A DNA stretch of 64,000 nt, from the NCBI GenBank assembly GCA_035222895.1, contig JAVYIG010000114.1:139001-203000 (forward strand), written 5' to 3'. The DNA is from Strongylocentrotus droebachiensis (Eukaryota; Echinodermata; Echinoidea; Camarodonta; Strongylocentrotidae). Under the pieces are notes generated by a model. The model was not told the origin of the DNA, did not search any database, and saw only the letters and a program-made list of their open reading frames with translations. The number at the start of each line of letters is the position of its first letter. Positions within the stretch are counted from its first letter, which is position 1. Position numbers and translations under genes: made by a program. Shown in pieces: positions 11,881-23,990 of this stretch.

Positions 11881-12180
11881 GAATTCCCATGCTCCGGTTA
11901 AACTTGAACTTTATAAACAGGGATATCTACTCTGCATGCCTCTCTCAAGGAGGCATTCACCCTATCCTGAAAATAGGACTGATGTATGTAAAAGGGGGAA
12001 TGTCTGGAAAAGACAAAGAAATTCCCCATGTTCCTTTTAAATTTAAACTTCATAAACAGGGATATCTGCCCCTCTCTAGCAGGCACCCATTCCCATCCTG
12101 AAGGTATGACTGATGTATGTAAAAGGGGAATGTCTGGAAAAGACAGAGAAATTCCAATGTTCCTTTTAGATTTGAACTTT
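11881..12180 (+). repeat. Tandem repeat, about 2.3 units of 128-137 bases
   Basis: GAATTCCCATG at 11881, 12020 and 12147 begins each unit; CATAAACAGGGATATCT and CTGATGTATGTAAAAGGGG are shared. A fourth start (GAATTCCATGTTCCCTTT, 12305) leads directly into the TTAA-flanked MITE. Confidence 0.75.
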
Positions 12181-12319
12181 TATTGATTTCTTGATATCCG
12201 TCCCATCTTCTCTGCTGTACCTCAATCCAACTGAAAATATGATGACATGAAAATAGGATGAAAATATGAAGTGGAACTAAATAGAGAGAGTGATGATGAT
12301 GTTTGAATTCCATGTTCCC

Positions 12320-12517
12320 TTTAAAGCAGGACTGCACTACTTGTAGCAACTTGCGCCCTCTTTATAGCAAACAATACCTAATCGGTGCCCGTTAGTCCCC
12401 CAAGATCCTCTTTTTCTTATATTAATTGAGAGCTGATTTGATTAGATAACCACCTGTAAAGGACCTTGCAAGGAGGTCTAATCCCTCCTGGCCAAACGAA
12501 TACAGACAGGCTTTAAA
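12320..12517 (+). mobile_element. TTAA-flanked MITE, copy 1
   Basis: Left end TTAA|AGCAGGACTGCACTAC, right end CAGACAGGCT|TTAA. The inverted ends (AGGCC-CTGTACTA type) and the TTAA flank on both sides suggest mobilisation by a TTAA-specific (piggyBac-type) transposase. Body shared with copies at 41505, 42994, 54332 and 55865. Confidence 0.8.
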
Positions 12518-13223
12518 CTTGCCCCACCCCTGCCTCCCATCCATCCCTTCCCTGTCTCGCTCTACCCCACCCCACCCCACCCCGTTCCGCCCCGCCCTGT
12601 CAACTTGCCCAAATCTTTCCCCGGCATCACAATACACAGCTCCAACAACCCTCAACGGACACCACCATTCCTCAGAAGGGCTCCAAACCATGGGAAAACA
12701 CATTTTAGACACGTTCCTTCTCCATTTTCTCTCTCATTCCTCAGCCCCCCTGATGTTATTTCTGTGTTTCCCGATCAGGAGACTATCAAAACAAGGCCAA
12801 GGCTCTCCACTCGCTTTAGCCCCAATTTTCTGAACAAAAAGGGCGCAAGACCCGACTGACTGTCAAATATTTCCAAAGTTACTCACTCTGTATTCAATTG
12901 CCTCACCTTCCCTTTTTGTGTGATGTATTTTCTTTAGGATAATTCACTTTTAGTGGTGGGTTGACAGTCGCGATGCATGCCTGTGAGGGGAGCATTGCTT
13001 GTGAGTACGTGATTTAAATTCAACGTCAACAATGGACGGGGAAAAGAGGAAGCTTCCAGCGTAAAGTGCAATTTGTGACAAGATGAGGTGTGGGTTGTAA
13101 TCTGATCTTTACAGGTTTCTAGATTGCAAGTTGGCAACACTTCAAGGGAGCTTGTCATGTCTTCCCTTCCTAACAAACACACATCAGCTCATGGGAGCTA
13201 GAAAAACCACCTTAAAGTATACC

Positions 13224-13382
13224 AATCATTAATCTACATTTGCCACACTTGACCCAGGTGAGGTAATTAAATGCGTGGGTACCTGGCAGGAATAAATTCC
13301 ATGAAATGCTAGAGCGCCACAATGGCAGCTAGGATAAAGTAGACAGCGCTATATCAATGCCTATTATGATTATTATTATTTA
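13224..13382 (+). mobile_element. tRNA-derived SINE, 5'-truncated copy
   Basis: It contains TTTGCCACACTTGACCCAGG, TGAGGTAATTAAATG, GGTACCTGGCAGG, GAGCGCCACAATGGCAGCTA and the AGCGCTATAT end with a (TTA)n tail, all shared with the SINE at 47148. The tRNA-like head is missing. Confidence 0.7.
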
Positions 13383-13534
13383 TCACCAAAAGATACTTTG
13401 CTCCAGTCGGGATAGTAAGGGATTCATTTACTATTTTCAAAATATGAGCTCCAAATATTACTTCTCCAAGTTCAAATACTCTCTAAATTAACATGAAAGG
13501 GATTTGTGAGTGGACTACTTGATAGAGCCATACA

Positions 13535-13593
13535 CGCAAATATTCACTCCTGAATGATAAACGCCTATAAACCTAAACAACAACAACAACAAC
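13535..13593 (+). repeat. Dispersed ~55-base hairpin repeat, copy 1
   Basis: AAATATTCACTCCTGAATGA TAAACGCCTATAAACC followed by (CAA)n is almost identical to 28808-28867. The core is an imperfect palindrome. Confidence 0.7.
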
Positions 13594-13829
13594 ACGCTCG
13601 CGTAAAATTGGGCCCACACAGAACCCAAGTGTGAATTGGATTTTGTACGTCATGTCCAAAACCTGAACCTGTAGGTTGTTTGCTACAGAAAAGTATCAAA
13701 ACACTTCATGATAACAACACATATTTAAACATTTTCTGAGAGAGAAAACCGACATTCATTTGTATCATCTCTAACTGCTATAGTGCCCTTTTGACAAAGA
13801 AAATAAAATTAAAACCTTCTGCTACTCAC

Positions 13830-13917
13830 CTTACACTGGTTGGCATGAGCAAGAGCTAGATTACGAACAATCTGGGACATCAAATCCTGATTCATCACGG
13901 ATATTCGTCCTCGACTT
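13830..13917 (-). CDS. Exon-like segment of unknown identity, same strand as muscleblind
   Basis: On the minus strand a pyrimidine-rich run ending TTTTGTAAG (AG at 13919-13918) is followed by 88 bases and a textbook donor AAG|GTGAGT (GT at 13829-13828). Only one of three frames is open; it reads SRGRISVMNQDLMSQIVRNL followed by ALAHANQCK, and ends in phase 0. It contains an ATG (residue 8) that could serve as an alternative start. The muscleblind first exon also ends in phase 0 after SLK, so this segment could in principle be an alternative exon joined to GRC. I do not recognise the peptide. The upstream acceptor is mediocre, so chance cannot be excluded. Confidence 0.3.
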
Positions 13918-15721
13918 CTTACAAAAGCAAGATGGAGTGTCTATGTTGGTCTGTTAATACCAATACTGTACCACTATAGTCTATACCACATTGTCTCAAG
14001 TTAACATCGTGCAATACCCGTTTACTAAACACACAGAGCTCCCCAGGATTTTCTCAGTCTAAATCTAAAACTGTGTATACAAATCATTATTAGTCTCACC
14101 TCAAGTTATTTAGGACAAACTACAGGCATTTGCAAATTAAATTGTCTCATACTGTTAGGAAATGAGGGGGCAAAGACAAAATTAATCAGGTAATATAATT
14201 TTTGAAAATATTGAAAAAATCCCAACACCTCACAATAATACTCAACCGTAATCTTACCAGGCTATCTTATGTTAATAACTATTCTTTTTTTTTTGTATGC
14301 GATGACATACGGATATTTGATATGATGTATTAACCAAATGTGTGTATTTTTAGCATAGTAAGTGATATCTAAATGAAAGGCAAAGAGAGAATATAAATAT
14401 CCATCTTGAAACTTGTTTTGCAAGTTTACAGGAAGCAGTGGTCCTGCTGTTGTCATTTACAAAAGCAAAAGAAATAAGCTATGCACTGAAATCACAACGA
14501 TATTACAATGTAGACTTCCAGAATTTTGTTTAAAAGTCAAATACTAAATTCAGTATTTTTTGTACAGCTAGATTTCAAGGAGGACTGTTCTGTTGTCAAT
14601 TAAAGATAAAGTTGAGTTCTGGTCATGCGATTGTATTGTGAAAGAAATGTCGTGGAATCAATCAGAAAAGGTTGATCATCTAGCATATAAGTATATTGGC
14701 GTGTACTGCAAGGTTCTGAAATCATCAAAGTGATAAGAAATTTGGCCCAGTCTTGGTAAAGTTACAAGCACTGTACACAGAAAGATGTATATGGGACTTC
14801 ACAAACATATGGCATAAAATCTGTCCAAATTTGTATGATGTTACATGCCATATCTAGACTAAAAAGGCATTTGAAGAGCCATGCTTTTCAGGGAACCTTT
14901 TTTATCTGATGTTCTTCCACACTTGCATAATACAATGATAACACTCACAAATTATTTTCCACCTCTTCCCAGAACTCAACCTTCTCTTTAAGTGTCTGAG
15001 AAAACAGACTACACATAGAGGATAGGATTGTGTTGTAAGAATCCCTTCCCAGTAATAGCAGCTGACAGTTATATTAATCCTCTCTATGAATGCCCCTAAT
15101 CTGATTAGCAAGGGGTGTAAACAGATAATGGGATAATCTTATCTGCTTGAGTGTTTAACTTATCAACAATGTAGTGGTCAGTCACCATACAGTGGTCAAA
15201 TTAGTACTGACCATCAACAGTCGAAGGCTAATCTTGTCCAGGATCTTGGCTAAGTAAGTAGCTTTGAGTAATAGGTAACTGTTTTCATCTACAAGAAAAG
15301 GATTGAGTGATTGGTTAATGGCTCTGTAACCCATGTATAAGAGACATACAAAGAGTTTGGTTTTGGCATACTTACTTTTAAAAGCTTGTACTTAATACAT
15401 ATGTAATGTAAATGTAGAGGTCTTGTCTTTCTAAATTAATGGATTGTTGAAAGTTAACATCAGATTTAACAAACACTCATAACTTGAATGTTTCTTTATC
15501 CATTCAATGAAAGGAGCAGTAGATTTTGTGATTATATAAAAAAAAAATTAGATGTATTTTGATGATGGCTGAGCAAATTGACACATGTCTAAAACAGGCA
15601 TGCTGATTACATTACTTATTAAAAAATTCACAGGGTGAAATAATCAAATGTGCAAACAATACAAATTAAAAGACAAAGGCCTACATACTACCAATTCAGG
15701 CAGGCATTTTGTAGTCATATG

Positions 15722-15870
15722 TATAATAATTTCAATTTCAATTTTTCAATTTTAATTTATTTGTGTTTCCAACAAAACATTACAAATCAATGATAAACAT
15801 TTCCAACAAATGTAGAAATACTTATTGGAAACGGAGGGGTCCACTAAAAATAAATGCTTGTACAAGTGTG
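15722..15870 (-). mobile_element. LINE-like 3' tail, minus orientation
   Basis: The minus strand reads ...GGAAACACAAATAAATTAAA then (ATTGAA)n-type repeats, an AATAAA signal followed by a short degenerate repeat typical of retroposon 3' ends. Coding part absent. Confidence 0.5.
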
Positions 15871-16059
15871 AACACCTTAATACATGTCCTACACTTCAAA
15901 GTCGTGGTGGACTAGGACGAGCTTGGGGCGTTGGCTATCCCAGACCAACCAACTAAACGCAACAAACTTTCTTCGCTGCGCTCTTTATCAAACGATATCA
16001 TATTTTTGCTCGGAGAAGTCTGGAACTGTCAGTCAGACATTCCTCCAGTTCCTTAGGCC

Positions 16060-16380
16060 CTCTCCAGACCCCCCTTGGAGCACACCAACATCCCTTACTG
16101 GGCTAGCTGTCAATGTTTTCATCTTCTGTGAGAGGGGTAACCATGGTGATGGGTGGGGTGGGAGTGTAAGGGCGCTTTCCAGCCCCTTCTTCGAGCATCC
16201 CTCATTGGGCTAGCTGTCAATGTTTTCATCCCTGATGAGAGGGGTTGCTATGGAGAGGGGGATGTTGTGAAATGGGTGGGGTCGGGTTGGGTGGGAGAGG
16301 AGGGGCGCTTTCTAGCCCCTTCTTGGAGCACATAAACATACCTCATTGGGCTAGCTATCAATGTTTTCATCCTTAAATAG
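16060..16380 (+). repeat. Tandem repeat, 3 units of 107-141 bases, G-rich
   Basis: GGGCTAGCTGTCAATGTTTT CATC recurs at 16100, 16207 and 16348, with CCCCTTCTTGGAGCA between units and variable GGTGGG spacers. Confidence 0.75.
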
Positions 16381-16519
16381 GCTCAGTGTTCCAGTCCCCA
16401 CCCCTGGTCGATCGGTATAACTATTAAACCCTGTATCTGCCCCTCTACTCATCTATGTACTCATGGCTTTCTATTCTATATCTCTTGATACCCCCTTCTA
16501 ACTACCCTCTCCAATGCAC

Positions 16520-16790
16520 TTCTTCCTCCCCCCCCCCCCCTTCTCTCTCCCTCTCTATCCCCTCCCTCCCCATCTCTCCCCCTCCATCCCCTCTCTCCCA
16601 CTCCATCCCTTCTCTCCCCCTTTCTCCCCACTCTCTTCCCTTCCTATCCCACCCTTTTCTTCATCTGCTTTGTCCCTTTTCTCCTCCCCTCTCTCCCTCT
16701 CCATCCCTTTCCCTCCCTCTCTCCTCTGCAACCCCCCCTCTCCCCTCTCATCCCTCTCCACACCTCATCCCAATCGTGCCATCCATCATT
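16520..16790 (+). repeat. C/T-rich tract starting with a C run
   Basis: A poly-C run at about 16528-16540 leads into TCTCCC-type sequence to about 16790. Confidence 0.8.
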
Positions 16791-17190
16791 ACACCTGGTC
16801 TTTCAAGCTGTTTTCATCGGGCTTGTAAGGTGCGAATATCACCATGCTCCTCGCAGGGGGCTGGTCTATTCCACCCATGCCCTATCCCCGAGATTCGTCT
16901 CCTCAATGAATTTGACATTATAAATAACTTTGCACGGTGAGAATACATCACAGCTTCCCGACCTATCTAAAACCCTAAGAGGGGGTTCATGTACTATAAG
17001 CCTCCGGACCCAATGGCATTCAGCATGCCATGTAGTATTTGTGTTGGATCATGATATAGATTATGAATACAAACACAGCGACACATGTATCTAAATGGAT
17101 GATGGAAACAACACGCTTGGCTTTAAATCAAATATCAGGTAGACTGAATACATCAACATGTTCTTGCGTCTAAACCTTTTACAATCCTAA

Positions 17191-17272
17191 ATTATCTTTG
17201 ATTTGGAGTCAGAAAGGTGTTAAGTCATATATTCTAACAAACCTAATGCGCTTCTGGCTCTAAACACAAGAT
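17191..17272. repeat. CAGAAGGG hairpin family
   Basis: Arms TTTGGAGTCAGAAAGGTGTT and CTAATGCGCTTCTGGCTCTA flank a short AT loop. Confidence 0.6.
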
Positions 17273-18039
17273 CTATAGTTGTATAAATCAAATAATTAGA
17301 AAAAGATTAGCCTATTTTCTTGAAAATAAATCATGTTTTTGCATGATGTCAAATCAACTATCAGTATTCGTGAATAAATCAACAGCAGGAACTAATTACA
17401 ACCTCCTTCTGCATCATCTATTGTCAGCCAAAATAGGATGCAGAAAAACAAGATTAAGAATTAATCCTATTGATGTTGCAATCACACAAAAGGCTTTTAC
17501 CACAAGGAGATAATATTAAATCCAATTTTATACAATACCTCTACACATATTGAACCAGAACTTGATATTAACAGTAGTCTTCTATACAAGGACCATCAAA
17601 TTTTACTCTGGAATACTAACATTTCAAAATGCAAGCCAGGACCTTGTTCTTTCTGGGGGGAAGGGAGACAGGGACATAATTTTCCCACCACATAAATTCT
17701 TTACATCAGCAAAATCACAAACAACTTTCTTTCCTCGAACAGAAAACCTTTCGATTTGACCAACAATCCATATACCCTATGGACTTTTACACCACAAGTA
17801 AACCACAGGGAGACGTGGAAAGAGGATTATATGCATCTAAATTTCCTCTAGCCTCTCCACTCCACTCCTCTTCCAGCTTGTTGCCATGCCAACCGAGTGT
17901 CTTCCCCCAAATACCTAAGCAGAAATGCACCAGATAATCTTCTTTTCACAGCCTCGGAAATGAATCTGTGCAAACCTTCCAAGACACTTTGTGAAAAACC
18001 TGCAAGAGTCTTAGGGATTGAAGGAGGCAGAAGATCCCA

Positions 18040-18265
18040 GGAAAAGGAAAAAAGAAAAAGAAGATGAAGAATAAGAAGAAGGAGGAGGAGAAAAAGATGG
18101 AGAAGAAGGAGGAGGAGAAGAAGGAGGAGAAGAAGGATGAGGAGAAGGAGAGGGAAAGAAGAGGAAGAGGGAGAGGAAGGAGGAGAACAAGGAGAAGGAG
18201 AACGAGCATAATAATAGTAAGAAGAATATTAAGAAGAAGATGATGGAGAAGAAGAAGGATGAGAA
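18040..18265 (+). repeat. Purine tract (GGA/GAA)n
   Basis: Unbroken purine-dominant sequence (GAAGGAGGAGGAG types); a candidate triplex-forming mirror repeat. Confidence 0.85.
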
Positions 18266-18507
18266 GACAACGATCTTCAGTTCACTAGTGAAAAAGCCTG
18301 GATACTAAGACTACTCACACATGTCAAGGGTCACTCAAGCGTGGCCCTACCAAGATTGAAGATGTCAAAGAGGACGGGTAGGTAACACAGAACTCATTAA
18401 CTGGTCCACTAAATAGCTAACGGACCATGCCTAGCATCAAACTACTTCACCCTAATCATTTACTATCAACTCAAAAAGACCTCTCTTATCTTTACTTTAG
18501 CTCACAT

Positions 18508-18700
18508 CCAGGGAAAAAAAAAAATTTATTTTTTGGGGGCTACTTTTCAAGCTTGCCTGCATAAAAATAACACTCTAAAATTTGTTTTGCATTGAACTCT
18601 ATGCAAATAACGGGGGCTCTTTTCTGATTTTCGGGGGCTTTTGGGGGCATTTCGGGGGCAAATTCGCCCAGAGCCCCCGTGTAATTTTGTCACTGCGTCA
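18508..18700 (-). mobile_element. hAT-like MITE, family copy 2
   Basis: It matches the 40866 element on the opposite strand over its whole length (CAGGGAAAA... GGGGGCTACTTTTCAAGC ... GGGGGCAAATTCGCCC ... TTTTGTCACTG). TCACATC occurs just outside both ends, a decayed target duplication. Confidence 0.8.
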
Positions 18701-19313
18701 CATCCCTAGAAATCTTATATTAATAACATAAAATAACTATGATTATTACTTATAAATCATATAATTGCTGTCTTCTTTGTTTCCCCAAGGTTTAATTTTT
18801 GTTGCTCTTTTAAACCATGTTTTTTGCGTAGATATCTACTCCCTTTGAAGTTTTGTTCTTGAACTTCTCATGATGCTTCTAAACAATCAGTGCGAGTGCC
18901 TTGCTTCTTAACTCATTTTCTTAATTTTCACACATTTCTTAAATACTCTATTTAATGTCTTTTCACTCTAAACAAAACATTTTCTTCATTCAATATAGAT
19001 AATTATCACAGTAAAACGTGCAATATCCAAGACATGTTCAACAAAATATTAATCAAGCAAATTTGCCCATACGTTGTAAACTTCACTTAGAACACTGTCC
19101 TAATGGAATAGCATTAATTGTTAAGAGATAGCATACTGGCACTCTGGCAACTTTCTTTTGTCTGAAATATTCACATATTTGTGACAGAAAACTGCCACAT
19201 TAGTCATGTTTTGTAGGCCTGAGTCACGGTATTAGTAATCGTTCCATGAGCTTCACATTAGCTCTTTATCAAGATGATCGATCTTTAGCTACATATATAT
19301 TTCATCAATAAGT

Positions 19314-19319
<6 letters not shown>

Positions 19320-19359
<40 letters not shown>

Positions 19360-19530
19360 GGGTGTAGGTGGAGGAGGGGGAGTCAGTCAGAGACACAGAG
19401 AGATGGAGAATGAGACAGAAAGAAGGGGGCGAAGACAGTGACAGACAGACAGACAGAGACAGACAGAGACAGACAGAGAAAAAGATAGAGAAAAGAGAGT
19501 GCAAGGGAAAATAGAAAGATATCGAAGGAA
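19320..19530 (+). repeat. (GA)n and (GACA)n microsatellite
   Basis: (GA)n at 19321-19356 then GACAGACAGA units at 19435-19480. Confidence 0.85.
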
Positions 19531-19823
19531 AAGGAGATAATGTATTATAGAATAAGTACAAATATCCTTCTCCCCCCCCCCTACCTCCTCAAAAGTATTA
19601 CATCAACACTATGATTCAAATACAAGTAATCTTTAACTCACTAGTAATATAACATGGCATAATACATTCATAGAAATTCCATATCCTGTTTTACGATTTA
19701 TAAAATCTTACTTCCCTGACCTCTTTGACCTGATTGTTCAATATGTAATTTAAAAATTAATGGTATATTTACAAAAAATGATGATACAGATTATAATTCT
19801 CCTCACTCGAATATCTCTATCCC

Positions 19824-19846
19824 CTCCACCCCCCCCCCCCCCCCCC
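19824..19846 (+). repeat. C18 homopolymer run
   Basis: ACCCCCCCC... uninterrupted run before GTCTATAA. Similar isolated runs occur at 7896-7913 and 23691-23706 (G), 49551-49566 and 63213-63225 (C). Confidence 0.85.
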
Positions 19847-20036
19847 GTCTATAATTTTATACAATCCAACCATGCACCAGGACGACTGCTCTAAAACATT
19901 ATACAGACTGCAATCAAAAGCCAAGAAGGAAACACCTGAGAATCTCTGCTTCTACTATACTGCCCTCAAGTGTTTGGTTACAATACAGTGTAATCATCAC
20001 ACACTCAAATGTTTTTAATTGATGAGGGCAATGTGT

Positions 20037-20112
20037 CCTCTGTCTGGAGCCAGAAGGGTGCTAACTCCCTTACTTTAACACAGACCTAATGCCCTTCTGG
20101 CTCTGAATGTGT
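20037..20112. repeat. CAGAAGGG hairpin family
   Basis: Arms GGAGCCAGAAGGGTGCTAAC and ACCTAATGCCCTTCTGGCTC around a ~20-base loop. Confidence 0.7.
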
Positions 20113-21555
20113 GTGAGAGAGGCCGTGACTCATTCAAAACAAAACAGAGCACATTCTTTTTCTTTCAAGGTGCGAAAGAAAAGCAATCATTATAATAAAA
20201 TATGTCTTTCCAGATGACTTCTTGCCCAGGAGTTGACGTGTCTAGACCTTAGAATAACAGGCTCTGAATATTCAAGCCTTCCAATTAAATCATTGAACAT
20301 GAGTTCATTTGAAAGCATTATTTTTCAACGATTTTTAAAATTTCAATTTCAACATGTAGATCCCTCTTTAACAATTGTTAATGTCTTTGTTAATAATTAT
20401 CATTTCAGAAAGGGTAGATCTATAATTATGGTCAACTTTATTTTTTTAAATATAATCCCTTGTGTTCTGATTTTCATTATAATTTTTCAATAACATCATC
20501 TTCAACAAGTAATGTAAACATTATATGTACGTCATCCTGTCTTACAACATCAAGTTTTCAAATCCAATACTTTTATCCATGAACTCTTTTTGTTTTTTAA
20601 AGTATGTATTTTGAAATAAACTGCATGGAAATCTTTAACCATTTGCTGCAACCTGAATTTTCTGTGACCAGGGCAACGTCCTTGGTGCGGTGTGCTTCCC
20701 AAAGTAGAAAGTGAGCGCCAAAATAATTCTCATCGATGAATAAAAACAGCATTACTGAATAAACCTGGTTTGGAAGTAATCATATTTGCATTGAAATCCT
20801 CATTTCTCCCACTGCTTTTCATTTCCAAATGATGAATTTCAGATGCCCTCAGGGGTCCAAGGAAGCTAATATCAAGTAGCACACGATTCAAGACACGGCT
20901 GGCTCCCAAAGACTCCGCAGAAGACGTGGAAACAAGAAGAAAAATGGAAAGATAAGAAAAAGCGACGGAGCAAGCAAACTAATCTCAGACAGGTGAGGCT
21001 CTCCTGTAAAATTATCCTCCCTTTTGGGAAAAAAAAGAAGAAAGCTCGGGAGATGGTTTCTCGGTGTAAAACTCCTGTTTTTTATTAGAGGAATCGCTTG
21101 TGGCAATACGTTCCATCTTCTTGTTTACCAGAATGCTTTAATCAGGCAAGAGAAGGAAAGGTAAGAGGAGAAAGAAAAGGGGATAAAAGAAAAAAGGTGG
21201 GATTGGGATGTTACTGGGAAGGCAAATAACCACAAATAATAAGAAAAAAGAGAGAAATGAAAATCTGCAAGAACCGAGAGTTGGGTAGAAAGCTTGTGGC
21301 TATCGGACGCAATGATTATCCCCATTGCAAACAACACTCCACTAGCATATTATGATTCCTGGTAAAAAATGGGTCACCACTAAAGAAAATGTTGTATTTA
21401 CTGTTAATTCATAGATAGATATTAAAACTATGAAATATGTAGATCGTAATGGCATTAACATGTGTCTGAAAAAGCTTATAGATGATTAAGATAATGGTGA
21501 TAATTGTAAAGATATAAAAATTGTGAAAAATAAAATTACAAAGGATTTAAAATTT

Positions 21556-21581
21556 GCTTGTCCCCCCCCCCCCCTCACTCC

Positions 21582-21645
<64 letters not shown>

Positions 21646-21895
21646 ATTTAATTTGTCCTCTATCTCCATATTATGCTCCTCCCTCTCTTGCTTCTCTCTC
21701 TCCCTTTCTGTTTACCTGTCCCTCCCCCTCACCTCTCTCTACCCCCCCCCCACATTGTACCTCCTCTCTTCTTTCCCCTCTCCCTCTCCATCTCTTATGT
21801 CTCTCTGTTTGTTTGCCTCTGTTTGCCTCTATCTCCCCTCCTCCTCACTCCCTCTCTCTCTCCCTCCATCTCTATCTCTGTCCGTCTCTCCCCAC
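21556..21895 (+). repeat. C run plus (CT)n block
   Basis: C14 at about 21560 followed by (CT)n to about 21640, then degenerate CT sequence with a second C run at about 21742. Confidence 0.85.
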
Positions 21896-22093
21896 CAATA
21901 GATGTCGTGTCTGATCTCTGGCATTCAAAGAGGTGACATTGATTGACAGGAACAAGAAAGGGGCGTGGTGGAAGACGAGGGGATGATGAGATGGTTGGCA
22001 TAGCTGAGGAGGATCATAATGATGATGGCATCATGTGGAGATACCATCATCTGCGTTGATCACCCGTTTGTAAGAAGGCAGGCGATGCTGGAA

Positions 22094-22755
22094 GATGAAA
22101 TCAAAAGTTTAGCTTAGCCTGTATAACAGTTTTTGATAATCATTTTTGTTAAGGCAGTTTTCAGTTTTTATTTATTTTTTAGATTTCCCTGTCTTACACT
22201 TTCTAATATTCAAGACTTAAGATGAAATCAGTGTTTAGATCAGCCTGTCTAACAGTTTCTGATTATCATTTCTTTAAAGCAGTTATCAGTTTGTATTTAG
22301 TTTTTCTTAGGGGTCTAGATTCCCCTGTCTTACAGTTTCTAATATTAAAGATTCAAGATGAAATCATTGTTTAGATCAGCCTGTCTAACTGTTTCTGTTT
22401 ATCCCTTTTTTTTAAAGAAATAATCAATTTATATTTAGTTTATTGTTGTTGTCTAGATTCCCCTGTCTTACAGTTTCTAATATTAAAGATTCAAGATGAA
22501 TGCAATGTTTAAATCAGCCTGTCTAACAGTTTCTGTTTATCTTTTTTTTAAAGTAATTATCAGTTTTTATTTAGTTTTGTTAAAGTCTAGATTCCTCTGT
22601 CTTACAATTTCTAATATTCAAGATTGAAGATGAAATCAAAGTTTAGATCAGCCTGTCTAACAGTTTCTGGTTATCCATTTTTAAAATCAGTTATTTCTTT
22701 TTATTCATTTTGTTTGGAGTCTGGATATCTCTGTCTTACAGTTTCTAATATTCAA
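22094..22755 (+). repeat. Tandem array, 5 units of 127-138 bases
   Basis: Units start GATGAAATCA at 22094, 22221, 22357, 22495 and 22629. Each has TTAGATCAGCCTGTCTAACA, GTTTCTG, a T/A-rich middle and CTGTCTTACAGTTTCTAATA. Divergence between units is around 10-20 percent by eye, so the array is moderately old. Confidence 0.85.
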
Positions 22756-22902
22756 CCAGTTTTTGGGCACAATAAATTCCTTCGATACTAAGATTGTCTT
22801 ACGAGATATGCTCTGGTGACAACCACCCCAATGATTAGTTTTCTACATTAAGCAGATCTTAACACCAACCCTGGACATGCTGAAACAAACAATTTAACTG
22901 AG

Positions 22903-22928
22903 CCCTAACCCTAACCCTAACCCTGACC
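22903..22928 (+). repeat. Short interstitial telomere-like repeat
   Basis: CCCTAACCCTAACCCTAACC then CTGACC: three perfect CCCTAA units plus one variant. Confidence 0.7.
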
Positions 22929-23376
22929 GTAAATCTATTCTAAAAGCTCAACTGCAACCCCAACCCTTTTGCCCTTGACAAAATAAAACAAAATCTCGGC
23001 AGGACATAGCTGTCAGAGCAATGGTGAGCTAGCTAAAAATTGAAGAACATTTCATAATTAAAACCATATGCAATCATGAACTTGGTGACTAACTAGCATA
23101 TCCTCAGTCTCCGCATCAGTTACTAGCCAAAATCATCATTAATGTGGGGGCCAGAATAAATGAGGGGCCATTGTTTTAAATCCCTCTAAATACTGAAGTC
23201 AACTGGAAAGAAAAGAATAAAGACTGCAGGATTACAATTGTACAAAATCGACAGTGATTTTGATAGACTTGAAGAAGTGCATTCTTGCGGCCTCGATTAA
23301 AAGTCAGAGGCCCAGTTAAGACCTTTCCTGTCCTTCATGAAGAAGTCTTTGGAATTAAACCTTGGAGTTTTAAAAA

Positions 23377-23600
23377 GATAATGAAGCATTTCTTCCCACA
23401 AATAATACAGATGTACTTCCATTTCTCTCATTAGAATGATTTTACGAAGATTAGGAGTGTTCAGGAACACAATAAACCCTTGAGCTAACAGATAATGAAG
23501 CATTTCTTTCCATGAATAATACAGATATACTTCTATTTCTCTCATTAGCATGAATTTATGAAGCTTGGAAACGATCAGGAACACAATAAACCCTGACCTT
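23377..23600 (+). repeat. Tandem duplication, 2 x ~113 bases
   Basis: AGATAATGAAGCATTTCTT ... TTTCTCTCATTAG ... CAGGAACACAATAAACCCT occurs at 23377 and 23490. Confidence 0.8.
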
Positions 23601-23788
23601 GGAAGTACTCATCGAAACGAAATGATGCAGAACCGCTCCCATTAGGCCATGAATATAGAACATTAGCTTCATCTCCTCAGGGTGGTGGTTGGGGGGGGGG
23701 GGGGGGCACTCCTCGTCATAATACATTGCAAAGTAGTCTCTTCCTTAAGAAATAACTTGGACTACAAAGCTCACAGTCGGGTTCCGCG

Positions 23789-23990
23789 AGAAAGTTTTAG
23801 AAAATTAATACAACTTGCAATCTAACCCATTAAAAGTACCAAATCTACAAGTAACATAAATATTAAATAATACAAGCCATGACTCATCAAGAAAGTTCGA
23901 GAAAATTAATACAACTTGCAATCTAACCCATTAGAAGTACCAAATCTACAAGTAACATAACAATTAAATAATACAAGCGATGACTCATCA
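23789..23990 (+). repeat. Tandem duplication, 2 x 101 bases
   Basis: AGAAAGTT..AGAAAATTAATACAACTTGC ... ATGACTCATCA at 23789 and 23890 differ at only a handful of positions. Confidence 0.85.

Larger units (their letters stand above)
9262..18039. other. Non-coding sequence between listed repeats, 9.3-18 kb
   Basis: Apart from the exon-like segment at 13830-13917 and the listed repeats, 10800-11880, 12518-13220 and 13918-15720 hold AT-rich sequence with nothing I can support. 11640-11830 and 12930-13190 are low-repeat and somewhat CpG-richer. Confidence 0.5.

Noticed and set aside
12422-12712. 96-codon minus-strand frame
   Set aside because: Its C-terminal third lies in the TTAA-flanked MITE and the rest in G/C-rich low-complexity sequence.
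16455-16940. 161-codon plus-strand frame
   Set aside because: Most of it is C/T-rich low-complexity sequence; no domain and an overlapping frame of the same nature.
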